Shown here piece after piece: positions 23,409 to 30,653 of a stretch of 35,922 bases of DNA. Each line of letters opens with the position of its first letter. Position 1 is the stretch's first letter. The notes under the pieces are model-generated. The model had not been told where the DNA came from and made no database searches. It was given only the letters and a program-made list of their open reading frames with translations. The translations under genes were made by a program, and so were the position numbers. Origin of the DNA: Asticcacaulis sp. UBA2476 (GTDB taxonomy: Bacteria > Pseudomonadota > Alphaproteobacteria > Caulobacterales > Caulobacteraceae). The stretch is from the NCBI GenBank assembly GCA_002342035.1, contig DDPE01000017.1:1-35922 (forward strand). The letters run 5' to 3'.

Positions 23409-25568
23409 TTACACCAATCCTAGCAGGATATCGTACATATCTTTGGCGGTTTGAATGACGCGAGATGAAGCGTTGTACGCCTGTTGGAAGGTGGTCAGGT
23501 TGACCAGTTCCTCATCCAGATTGACCCCTTCGACCGAAGACCGGCGGGCGGTGGCCTCATTTGATAAGGCCTCGGCGGAATCGCGGCGCTTTTCGGCGGA
23601 TGAGGCCAGGGTGCCGATCTGACCGGCTAGGTCTGAGGCATAGCGCGACAGCGATGACAGACCGACACCGGAATAACCGGCCTTATTGAAATTATAGCTG
23701 GCGTCGCCGATTTTTGACATCAACAGCGCGCCGGAGCCGTCGCCGCTGACCAGGGCCGATTCTCCGGCCGGGGCGGACAGATCGACCTGGGCCATCGACA
23801 GATTGTAAAGGTTGTTAGAGATGCGGTCGCTGACGGAAAAGTTGCCTATGCGGGTGGCCGGTGTGCCGCCGACGCCAAAAAATTCAGTGAAGCTCGCACC
23901 ACCGGCATTAAGGCGTGAGGTCTGATCCGACAATACGCTCAGCTTGTTAGACGGGGTGCCATAGCCGGTGAACTGCAACTCACCTTCGGAGGACAGCGCA
24001 AACTGACCATAGGAGCCGACGCCGGTCGTGGTTGAATTGAGCGCGGTCAGCAGATCGCTCATCTGCGTGCCGGCCGGTATCTGGAAATCGACCTTGGCCA
24101 GTATGGAGCCATTGGCTTCGCGCAGATCAAAACGGATAGTATCACCGGCGGTGAAGCCATGGTTGGAGGTCGAGGTCAGGCCCGTATCGTATTGAGTATG
24201 ACCCGATGAGGTGATCAGGTCGTTCAAGCCGAAATAGTGCGAAAATGACCGGCCATTTTTGGTTGAGGCGCCGGTGTCGGGCTCAACCACCGAAATGCCG
24301 TTTCCGGCTGAACCCGGTGCGGTCTGAGCGGCGGCAACGCTAAGCTGACCATTGGCGAAGCTGACCGTGCCGTAGCCGCCCATGGCGGTGGTGATGTCGG
24401 TATCAAAGGTTGCCGCAGCATAGCCGCCGGTGCCAACGGCAGCACCGGCCGCATTATAGGCGGTCCAGGTGCCTGCGGTCATATTCAATTCAACCCGGCG
24501 CTGGATAACCCCCGATGAATTGGTGACCACCAGATTGGTGGTGCCGGTAAAGCCGGTAGCGGCTTCGGCCAGGGTCAGGTCGGTTGCCTTGCCATTGAGC
24601 GCGGTCGGGGCCGGTACGGCGCTGGCGGCATTATGGGCGGCGTTCAACTGATCGGTAAAGGCCGAGACGTATTCGGAGAGCTGTTCGGAAATCTTGACCG
24701 ATGTGTCATCCCGCAACTGGGTCAGGCCCATAAGCTCGCCGCTGCCCAGATGGTCGCCAAAGTCACGCTTTTCACCGTCCGGGCCAGTGACATAGATCGA
24801 ATTGAAGGTCGTGTCGGCATCGACATTGCCGGCGGACTGGTAGCTTAAGGTCGCATAAGAGTCCTTGGTGACCAGATTAAAGCCCGACTGGGTGCGTAAG
24901 GTCACGCCGCCAGTGCCGTTGGACGAGACGCCAACGTCGATTAGCTTGGACAGCTCATCCATATATTGCGACTGGGTCGTCTGAGCGCCGGAGGCGTCGC
25001 CGCCAGTGACATAGGCCTGAGAGATGACGCCGTTCAACTGGCTGATGTTTTTCAGAAGGTCATTGACCGATTTGACGCCCGAAGAAATGCGCGAATCCGC
25101 ATCCTTACGGATCGTCTGAATCTGATCGGCGATGCGCGTCGTCTCATCGAGGAAATTTTCCAGATTAGTGACGATTTCCTGACGGCTGGCGGTCGATTGC
25201 GGGCTTTCGGCGGCTTTGGCGAAGGTGGTGAAGATTTCATCGCCCAGATTAAAGACATTGCCGGCTTCGCTGATGTCGCCGAACTGGCCCTGAATCTGGT
25301 CCAGCAATTCGTAATAGGCCTGGGCCTGAGACGAGGCGGAATTGGCCTTAAGCGAGGCGCTCTGAAGATAGGTGCTGGTCGACAGATTAACCTGACCGGT
25401 GGTTACCCCGGCGCCCACGCCATTAACCGTGGCCGCGTTTTGCTCAAGTTTCTTACGGATATAGCCCGGCGTGTTGAGGTTGGAGATATTGTCCGAGACA
25501 ATGCTCAACTGGTTCTGGGCCGTCATCAGGCCCGAAACACCGATATTCAGGATGGTCGACAGCGACAT
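23409..25568 (-). CDS. flgK: Flagellar hook-associated protein 1
   Basis: FlgK (HAP1) is the first ring of the hook-filament junction, exported by the flagellar type III apparatus. The 719-residue protein has the rod/hook N-terminal motif LMTAQNQLSIVSDNISNLNT near residues 14-33, and the C-terminal helix LTTFQQAYNASSRVIQTAKD. The long, Thr/Ser/Gly-rich middle makes it longer than enteric FlgK and is probably a surface domain. GGAGG lies 8 bases before the ATG. A sigma54 promoter at 25746-25760 on the same strand explains its expression late in flagellar assembly. flgL follows directly. Confidence 0.94.
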   Translation of the reverse strand: MSLSTILNIGVSGLMTAQNQLSIVSDNISNLNTPGYIRKKLEQNAATVNGVGAGVTTGQVNLSTSTYLQSASLKANSASSQAQAYYELLDQIQGQFGDISEAGNVFNLGDEIFTTFAKAAESPQSTASRQEIVTNLENFLDETTRIADQIQTIRKDADSRISSGVKSVNDLLKNISQLNGVISQAYVTGGDASGAQTTQSQYMDELSKLIDVGVSSNGTGGVTLRTQSGFNLVTKDSYATLSYQSAGNVDADTTFNSIYVTGPDGEKRDFGDHLGSGELMGLTQLRDDTSVKISEQLSEYVSAFTDQLNAAHNAASAVPAPTALNGKATDLTLAEAATGFTGTTNLVVTNSSGVIQRRVELNMTAGTWTAYNAAGAAVGTGGYAAATFDTDITTAMGGYGTVSFANGQLSVAAAQTAPGSAGNGISVVEPDTGASTKNGRSFSHYFGLNDLITSSGHTQYDTGLTSTSNHGFTAGDTIRFDLREANGSILAKVDFQIPAGTQMSDLLTALNSTTTGVGSYGQFALSSEGELQFTGYGTPSNKLSVLSDQTSRLNAGGASFTEFFGVGGTPATRIGNFSVSDRISNNLYNLSMAQVDLSAPAGESALVSGDGSGALLMSKIGDASYNFNKAGYSGVGLSSLSRYASDLAGQIGTLASSAEKRRDSAEALSNEATARRSSVEGVNLDEELVNLTTFQQAYNASSRVIQTAKDMYDILLGLV

Positions 25569-25638
25569 GACCTAGCCTCCGTAACCATTGAGCGCATACG
25601 CCGATGACGCGTCTTTAGGCAAAGCCTGCGCACCATCA

Positions 25639-25651
25639 GGCAATTTCTGCC
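25639..25651 (-). promoter_or_regulatory. Candidate FlbD (ftr-type) site in the flgK leader
   Basis: The minus-strand sequence GGCAGAAATTGCC is inside the dyad AGGCA-N5-TGCCT (25638-25652). It closely resembles GGCAGATTTGGCC upstream of fliK and GGCAGTAATTTCC upstream of fliF. It lies about 95 bases downstream of the flgK sigma54 promoter. FlbD sites can act from downstream in Caulobacter; the assignment is an inference from recurrence at flagellar promoters. Confidence 0.45.
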
Positions 25652-25735
25652 TAACCTGTGCTGAGGGCTTAAATGAAAACCTGTTGTTTTTCATATGGAT
25701 ACCAAAAACCGTCCCGTGCGTGAGCTAACTATGGT

Positions 25736-25755
25736 CCTAACCTTCGCAAGTTAGG
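25736..25755. promoter_or_regulatory. Inverted repeat overlapping the flgK sigma54 promoter
   Basis: CCTAAC (25736-25741) and GTTAGG (25750-25755) are a perfect 6-bp dyad. The -12 TTGC of the sigma54 promoter lies in its loop and the right arm touches the -24 element. A protein bound here would block the promoter. Confidence 0.4.
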
Positions 25756-25760
25756 TGCCA
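25746..25760 (-). promoter_or_regulatory. Sigma54 promoter for flgK-flgL
   Basis: On the minus strand, TGGCAC-CTAAC-TTGC matches the sigma54 (-24/-12) consensus fully, with GG and GC separated by ten bases. Transcription would begin near 25734, giving a 165-base leader before the flgK ATG. Confidence 0.88.
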
Positions 25761-25852
25761 CACTTATAAAGCTATGATGCGGGGCGCTTTGCAGGTGAGG
25801 TTTAGCGGGGTTCCACCGGAGGGCGCTAGGCAGGAATGATGCCGGTCAAGGC

Positions 25853-25865
25853 GGCAGATTTGGCC
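25853..25865 (+). promoter_or_regulatory. Candidate FlbD (ftr-type) enhancer upstream of fliK
   Basis: GGCAGATTTGGCC lies inside the dyad GCGGC-N7-GCCGC (25851-25867), about 80 bases upstream of the fliK sigma54 promoter, where enhancer sites usually lie. It shares the GGCAG start and TT core with the sites in the flgK leader and upstream of fliF. Confidence 0.45.
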
Positions 25866-25941
25866 GCACAGGGAAGAAACTGATCAGGGCGCACCCCACG
25901 TGTTTCATGTAAAAAATCAATAAAAACAATGATTTTAAATC

Positions 25942-25956
25942 TGGCCTGACGCTTGC
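25942..25956 (+). promoter_or_regulatory. Sigma54 promoter for fliK-flgD-flgE
   Basis: TGGCCT-GACGC-TTGC has the invariant GG (25943-25944) and GC (25955-25956) ten bases apart. The expected start is near 25968, 100 bases before the fliK ATG. It faces away from the flgK promoter 180 bases to the left. The 499-base gap between flgK and fliK contains these two promoters, the dyads listed nearby and an AT-rich stretch (25911-25940) that may bend easily; no gene is seen in it. Confidence 0.82.
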
Positions 25957-26067
25957 TACGGCAGTGACCTGATCCTGCGCAAAATGCGCTCTGAGAAAAA
26001 TAGTCCGTCCCGGCTGAATGTGGGTGATGGGTTTTGCCGGAATATTTCCGCTTTTAAAGAGCCGTTC

Positions 26068-27603
26068 ATGTCGTTTGACACGCACAATCTGATCCTGCCG
26101 GGGGCTATGACCTCCGCCGACGCGGCACCCTCCGCGGACGGGCAGGGCCTGTCAGACGCCGAACAGGCCGGGATCAAGTCGCGCTTTGATCAGGTTCTGC
26201 AATCGCAAACGGTTGAGACACCAGCAAAGATCCCAAACGAAACGACACCCCCAGTGGCGGCTATAGCCCCGATTGCGCCTGTGGATGGCGCAGAGACGAC
26301 CGTTCCGGCACTGCCCGCCCTGATCGATATGCTGGCTCAGGCGGTTTATGCTGAAAATGCAAAAAACCCAACATCGACTCCAGTTCTGGCCACAACTCTG
26401 GCCCAAGCATCCCCGCAGACGGTTGATGTCACGGTGGCTTCAGAATCCGGGCTGACTGTGCCCACCGAAGACGCGACACCGGAAGGGGCGACGGAGGCGC
26501 CTGCGCCGTCCCGCATCGTTCAGGCGTTGATGGATGCGCTTAAGGCGGCGCAGGCGACCGGCGCGTCGGAGGCGACAGCAACAGATTCCACAAAACCCGC
26601 CGCGGATGCGCCCGCTCTTGATCTGGCGGCGGTGCTGATGGCGGCGCAATTGGCCCAATCTGATGAGGCTGCTGCCGATGCTGCACAAACGCCGCCGAGC
26701 GATGCTGATCTGGACGCCTTGCTGAAAACCCTGCCACCGGAGCTTCAGGCTCTGCTGCAAGCGACGGCCAACCCGGCGAATGGTCAGGCCAAAGCGGCTC
26801 CGCCCAAATCCGAGCCCGCCCCGTTGAACGGCAAAAGCCTGATGGATAAGGCCTTTGCCGGAACCTCTGCGGAGGCTGACACCCTGACCGCTAAGGCTGC
26901 TGATATATCGACTGATCCGGCCTTAAGCGCGGTCAAGGATGTAATGGCCACCGCCGAAGCGGCTGCTGATGCGGCCCAGCCAGCTATCGGCGCCGCGCAA
27001 ACGGCTCAGGTGCCGACGTCACAAAGCGAGGCTCAGGCCCTGGTCAATAATTTGTCGGCGCGCCTTAACGGGGCCACGGCGGCGTCGAGTGCATCAAGCG
27101 CCGCCACGGCTCAGGCCTATGTCATGTCAAACCAGACGGCGGATAATATCGCGGCTCTGGCGGCGAACATTCACAAACGTATGGACGGCAAGTCGATGCG
27201 TTTTGACATGGAACTGCGCCCAAGCGACATGGGCCGCGTCGATGTCCGTATGGAAATCAATGCCGACGGTAAGTTGTCGGCGCACTTAAGCTTCGATAGC
27301 CCGGTGGCCGAGAGCGAGTTCCGTGGCCGTCAGGACGAACTGCGCCGGCAATTGGAACAATCAGGTTTTAATCTCGAAGACGGCTCTTTGAGCTTTTCTT
27401 CGCGCGATCAGAACCCGCAGCAGTCGGGGCGTGATTCAGGCCGCGATGAAGCTGATCAGCCCGCCGTGACGGCGACCGCCGCCAGCACGCAGTTTTCACG
27501 CACCGAAGATACGGCAGATGATCTGTCAGGGAATAACTGGCTGCCGGGCATGGATGGCTTTGACAGTATGGGCGGGCGTATCGCGCTCAATGTAAGGGTT
27601 TAG
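26068..27603 (+). CDS. fliK: Flagellar hook-length control protein
   Basis: FliK measures the growing hook and switches the export gate from hook to filament substrates. The 511-residue product has a long Ala/Thr/Pro-rich, low-complexity region (about 20-370) and a conserved C-terminal domain with MRFDMELRPSDMGRVDVRME, then GRQDELRRQLEQSGF. That domain is the Flg_hook substrate-switch domain. ATG 26068 (MSFDTHNLILPG) is chosen over 25984, which would lie only about 15 bases after the predicted transcript start and has no ribosome site. flgD follows 10 bases later. The low-complexity part is why its sequence is hard to match except by the C-terminus and context. Confidence 0.88.
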   Translation: MSFDTHNLILPGAMTSADAAPSADGQGLSDAEQAGIKSRFDQVLQSQTVETPAKIPNETTPPVAAIAPIAPVDGAETTVPALPALIDMLAQAVYAENAKNPTSTPVLATTLAQASPQTVDVTVASESGLTVPTEDATPEGATEAPAPSRIVQALMDALKAAQATGASEATATDSTKPAADAPALDLAAVLMAAQLAQSDEAAADAAQTPPSDADLDALLKTLPPELQALLQATANPANGQAKAAPPKSEPAPLNGKSLMDKAFAGTSAEADTLTAKAADISTDPALSAVKDVMATAEAAADAAQPAIGAAQTAQVPTSQSEAQALVNNLSARLNGATAASSASSAATAQAYVMSNQTADNIAALAANIHKRMDGKSMRFDMELRPSDMGRVDVRMEINADGKLSAHLSFDSPVAESEFRGRQDELRRQLEQSGFNLEDGSLSFSSRDQNPQQSGRDSGRDEADQPAVTATAASTQFSRTEDTADDLSGNNWLPGMDGFDSMGGRIALNVRV

Positions 27604-27613
27604 GAAACAGGCT

Positions 27614-28300
27614 ATGGCAACCAGCATTACCGATTATCTTTCGACCCAAAGTACACCGACCAATACGACGGCGGCGGCGGGATCGACCGGCCTCGCGTCA
27701 ACATACGAAACCTTCCTGTCGCTGCTGACGGCCCAGATCAAGAATCAGGACCCGCTGTCGCCTATGGATACGACCGAGTGGACCAACCAGCTTGTCCAGT
27801 ACACCAGCGTCGAACAGCAGCTTAAGTCCAACGAATATCTGGCCACCATCGCCAATCAGGGCGGCGACAGCATGACCACCGCCGTCAACTATATCGGCAA
27901 GGACGTCAGCGCTGAGCATGATACCGCCACGGTGGCGGCCAGCGGCAGCGGAACTTCGTGGGACTATAAGCTCGACGGCAATGTCGCCAATACGCTTCTG
28001 ACCGTCAAAAACTCTAATGGCGATATCGTCTACACCAAGAGCATTGAGAATGAGACTCAAGGCAGTCACAGCTTTGAATGGGACGGCAAGGGCTCCAATG
28101 GCAAGGCCATGCCCGCGGGCGACTATACCTTAAGCGTCACCGCTAAAAACACGGCGGGTACCGAAATCAATTCCACCGTCATGGTCAAGGGCACGGTCAA
28201 ATCCGCCGAATACGAAAACGGCGAGATCATCCTGACCATCGGCAACAACCGCGTACCTTTCTACAAAATTCTGTCGGTCAAGCAGGCGGCAGCCGCCTGA
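27614..28300 (+). CDS. flgD: Flagellar hook-capping (hook assembly scaffold) protein
   Basis: FlgD caps the growing hook and guides FlgE subunits into place, and is absent from the finished flagellum. The 228-residue protein has the N-terminal signature FLSLLTAQIKNQDPLSPMD, with TEWTNQLVQYTSVEQQ, and a C-terminal beta-rich Ig/Tudor-like part around HSFEWDGKGSNGKAMPAGDY. It sits directly between fliK and the hook gene flgE on one strand, as is usual. Confidence 0.95.
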   Translation: MATSITDYLSTQSTPTNTTAAAGSTGLASTYETFLSLLTAQIKNQDPLSPMDTTEWTNQLVQYTSVEQQLKSNEYLATIANQGGDSMTTAVNYIGKDVSAEHDTATVAASGSGTSWDYKLDGNVANTLLTVKNSNGDIVYTKSIENETQGSHSFEWDGKGSNGKAMPAGDYTLSVTAKNTAGTEINSTVMVKGTVKSAEYENGEIILTIGNNRVPFYKILSVKQAAAA

Positions 28301-28323
28301 TGACCAATGTTCAGACCCTCAAC

Positions 28324-28387
28324 GCGCATTTGTATCCGAAACGAAGTTCGGCGGAGCCAAAACCGCGTCACACGTTTCGGAATGCGC
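28324..28387. repeat. REP-like palindrome between flgD and flgE
   Basis: GCGCATT (28324-28330) and CCGAAACG (28336-28343) pair with CGTTTCGG (28373-28380) and AATGCGC (28381-28387). A 5-base bulge is on the left side and a 29-base loop at the centre. On the minus strand it reads GCGCATTCCGAAACGTGTG and so on, and shares GCGCATTCC, AGTGT/CGTGT and GCGGTTTT with the palindrome at 30579-30622. It occupies most of the 114-base flgD-flgE gap. Confidence 0.7.
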
Positions 28388-28414
28388 TCACAATATAAGT
28401 AACGGAGAAAACTC

Positions 28415-29845
28415 ATGAGTATCAACAGCGCCATGCTGGCCGGGGTTTCGGGGCTTGCGGCCAATTCAACGGCTCTGGCGGCGATTTCCAACAACATCGC
28501 CAACGTCAACACCACGGCCTATAAGCGCGTGGCGACCAATTTCTCCGCGATCGTCACCGATTCATCAAGCTCCGGCGGCTATAGCGCCGGCGGTGTTATT
28601 GCTGACACGCGCCAGCAGATTTCCAGCCCGGCGTTGTTGCAGCGGACCAATTCGGACATGGATCTCGGCATCGACGGTCAGGGCTTTTTCGTGGTGACGG
28701 AAAAGTCGGAAAACCTGACCAATTCCGATACCCGTCTGTTTACCCGCGCCGGTTCGTTCGCGGTCGACAAATATGGCTATCTACAAAACGCGTCGGGCTA
28801 TTATCTCCAGGGCTGGCCGGTTGATGCGCTTGGCAATGTGGTCACTGACCCATCGGATATGTCAAAGCTGGGCTCGATCAACGTCTCCAGCGTCGGTGGT
28901 GCGGCCGAAGCCACGACCCGCGTGGTCGTCAATGCCAACCTGTCGGACGGTCAGGCCTTGTCGGCCCGCGTAGGTACGGTCGATGCGGCGGGCAACTTTA
29001 CGGCGGCACCGGCGGCGACGGCCTATGATCCGGCCTCAGCCACCAATTCGATGGCCGTATATGATATTGACGCGGGCACAGGCGTCGAGCCCGACTTTGA
29101 AATCTCCATCCCGGTGTCGGATTCCAAGGGCGGTCAGCGCAATATCACTATGCGCCTGCTGAAGTCGGAAACCGCCAACACCTGGTATGCCGAAATGGTG
29201 TCCCCGGACATAACGACGGGTACGCCCGCCGGACAACTGGCCAGCGGAACCTTGACCTTTACCCAGGACGGTCGTCTGGATACCGCCAACTCAACCCTGT
29301 TTGGTACGCCTTATAACTCGACCCTGACGGTCGGCGCTTCGGGCACCGCCGGTACGCCGCGCTGGATGGATATTCTGGGGGTCGGTGACCAGACCATTTC
29401 GCTTGACCTCGAAGACGCCACCGCCGGTTTGACCCAGCTTAACTCCACATCGATCGTGCAGTCGGTCGTCACCAACGGTACGGCCTTTGGCAACCTCGCC
29501 ACCGTTCAGGTCTCAAAGGACGGTATTGTCACCGCCATCTACGACAACGGCGTGACCCGCAACATTGCTCAGGTCGCTTTGGCCACCTTTGTCAATCCGG
29601 ACGGCCTGATCCCGGTCAACGGCAACTCCTACATCATGTCGCGCGATTCCGGCACGTTTAACCTTAAGTCGCCCGGCGTTGGCGGGTCCGGGTTGCTGAG
29701 CCCTTCGACCCTCGAAGCGTCGGCGGTGGACTTGTCTACGGAATTCACAGGTTTGATTACAACGCAGCGGGCTTACTCCGCCGCATCAAAGATCATCACG
29801 ACAGCAGACGACATGCTGGCTGAGTTGATTAGCATCAAGAGGTAA
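28415..29845 (+). CDS. flgE: Flagellar hook protein
   Basis: FlgE polymerises into the hook, the flexible joint outside the cell. The 476-residue product has the rod/hook N-terminal motif near residues 15-35 (ANSTALAAISNNIANVNTTA), the D0/D1 signature LGIDGQGFFVV, and the C-terminal helix ITTQRAYSAASKIITTADDM. GGAG lies 9 bases before the ATG. It is the third gene of fliK-flgD-flgE. The distance from flgD (114 bases) is filled by a palindromic repeat, which may alter flgE mRNA level relative to flgD. Confidence 0.95.
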   Translation: MSINSAMLAGVSGLAANSTALAAISNNIANVNTTAYKRVATNFSAIVTDSSSSGGYSAGGVIADTRQQISSPALLQRTNSDMDLGIDGQGFFVVTEKSENLTNSDTRLFTRAGSFAVDKYGYLQNASGYYLQGWPVDALGNVVTDPSDMSKLGSINVSSVGGAAEATTRVVVNANLSDGQALSARVGTVDAAGNFTAAPAATAYDPASATNSMAVYDIDAGTGVEPDFEISIPVSDSKGGQRNITMRLLKSETANTWYAEMVSPDITTGTPAGQLASGTLTFTQDGRLDTANSTLFGTPYNSTLTVGASGTAGTPRWMDILGVGDQTISLDLEDATAGLTQLNSTSIVQSVVTNGTAFGNLATVQVSKDGIVTAIYDNGVTRNIAQVALATFVNPDGLIPVNGNSYIMSRDSGTFNLKSPGVGGSGLLSPSTLEASAVDLSTEFTGLITTQRAYSAASKIITTADDMLAELISIKR

Positions 29846-29859
29846 GTAAGTATAGCGCG

Positions 29860-29874
29860 TTAAGCTTGCGGTAA
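29860..29874 (+). promoter_or_regulatory. CtrA-like box upstream of sciP
   Basis: TTAA-GCTTGCG-GTAA has the 7-base spacing of the CtrA consensus TTAA-N7-TTAA with one mismatch. A second candidate, TTAA-N7-TTTA, is at 29946-29960. In Caulobacter, sciP is transcribed under CtrA control, so a box here is expected. Confidence 0.4.
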
Positions 29875-30016
29875 TCATCCCGGTTTCGGTAAACGACTGG
29901 TTAATTTCAGAAATAGTTGCGTTAGTAATATATTTACTATGGCGATTAAGCTGATGTTTAAGCCCTTGGGGTATATTGGCTCTCAATGGTGATGGTAAGA
30001 AAGGCGTGAAAAAGTC

Positions 30017-30298
30017 ATGCTGCAAGAGCAACGCCGCGATAACAAAGGCGAAAAATACGTGATTGGTCCAACTGGAGCAAAGCTTACGCTCAATGATCTG
30101 CCCCCTCCGGGGACGGAACGCTGGGTAATTAGGCGCAAGGCAGAAGTCGTGGCGGCAGTCCGCGGCGGGCTGTTGACCTTCGATGAGGCGTGCGAGCGTT
30201 ATCGCATTACCTCGGAAGAATTTCTGTCCTGGCAGAAGTCGATTGAATCGCACGGTATGGCGGGCTTGCGCACCACGCGCATCCAGCAGTACCGTTAA
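30017..30298 (+). CDS. sciP: CtrA inhibitor protein SciP (DUF1153)
   Basis: The 93-residue product matches the small DUF1153 helix-turn-helix family. It has a basic start, YVIGPTGAKLTLNDLPPPGT (residues about 14-33), RWVIRRKAEVVAAVRGG, then the helix-turn-helix FDEACERYRITSEEFLSW and GLRTTRIQQYR at the end. In Caulobacter, SciP accumulates in G1 swarmer cells and represses CtrA-activated promoters, including flagellar ones. It does so by DNA/CtrA binding that blocks RNA polymerase recruitment. It lies between flgE and fliF, as in Caulobacter, with its own leader and a terminator after it. AAGAAAGG is about 12 bases before the ATG. Confidence 0.93.
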   Translation: MLQEQRRDNKGEKYVIGPTGAKLTLNDLPPPGTERWVIRRKAEVVAAVRGGLLTFDEACERYRITSEEFLSWQKSIESHGMAGLRTTRIQQYR

Positions 30299-30313
30299 AA
30301 CTCGCAGAAAAGT

Positions 30314-30401
30314 TTGGGCGTGAACGCCCAATACGTTTTCAGCGGACTTAATACGGTGAAAATTCCCGCGGGCTAAGCCCTGTGGGAATTTTCGCGTTTT
30401 T
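30314..30401 (+). terminator. Tandem hairpin terminator after sciP
   Basis: A first stem TTGGGCG-TGAA-CGCCCAA (30314-30331) is followed by a second, GAAAATTCCC (30358-30367) with GGGAATTTTC (30384-30393) and an inner GGG/CCC. A T run at 30397-30401 follows. It should separate sciP from the fliF operon. Confidence 0.8.
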
Positions 30402-30485
30402 AGGATAGAGTAGGGTTGACCGCGACCCGTGATCCTTAATGCGTTTTAAGGATATGTGGATAAAAGTGCTGAATTTTCGGCCTTT

Positions 30486-30544
30486 TTAACTTCTTAACGC
30501 CATTTATTAATGGGTCGTTTACTCTTCACTGGGAAATTACTGCC
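30486..30544 (+). promoter_or_regulatory. Candidate CtrA and FlbD sites of the fliF operon
   Basis: Two TTAAC half sites (30486-30490 and 30494-30498) lie just upstream of GGGAAATTACTGCC (30531-30544). The minus strand of the latter, GGCAGTAATTTCCC, resembles the other two candidate FlbD sites. In Caulobacter the fliF operon is activated by CtrA and repressed by FlbD, so the arrangement fits. None of the five TTAA words between 30436 and 30510 has exact 7-base CtrA spacing. The 355-base sciP-fliF gap otherwise holds the terminator and a palindrome; no gene is seen. Confidence 0.4.
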
Positions 30545-30578
30545 TAGCGGTGATCAGCATAAGGCTGCTTCGCCTCAA

Positions 30579-30622
30579 GCGCATTCCAAAAAGTGTTTAG
30601 CGGTTTTTGGAATCAAATGCGC
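30579..30622. repeat. REP-like palindrome in the fliF leader
   Basis: GCGCAT-TCCAAAAA (30579-30592) pairs with TTTTTGGA (30604-30611) and ATGCGC (30617-30622), with an 11-base loop and a 5-base bulge. It shares its ends and the AGTGT and GCGGTTTT words with the element at 28324-28387. It ends 31 bases before the fliF start, so it should be in the 5' leader of the fliF mRNA. Confidence 0.75.
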
Positions 30623-30653
30623 GACCAGATAAGTTCAATGGGGCAGTTACAGC

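Noticed and set aside
24966..25607. 213-codon plus-strand ORF opposite flgK
   Set aside because: It is the complement of the strongly recognisable flgK coding sequence and shows only Gly/Arg/Leu-rich shadow composition.
25984..26067. Upstream start for fliK at 25984
   Set aside because: It would lie about 15 bases after the predicted sigma54 start point with no ribosome site.
30436..30449. TTAA-N6-TTAA as a CtrA box for fliF
   Set aside because: Spacing is six, not seven, and it overlaps the region just after the sciP terminator; left as part of a TTAA-rich cluster only.
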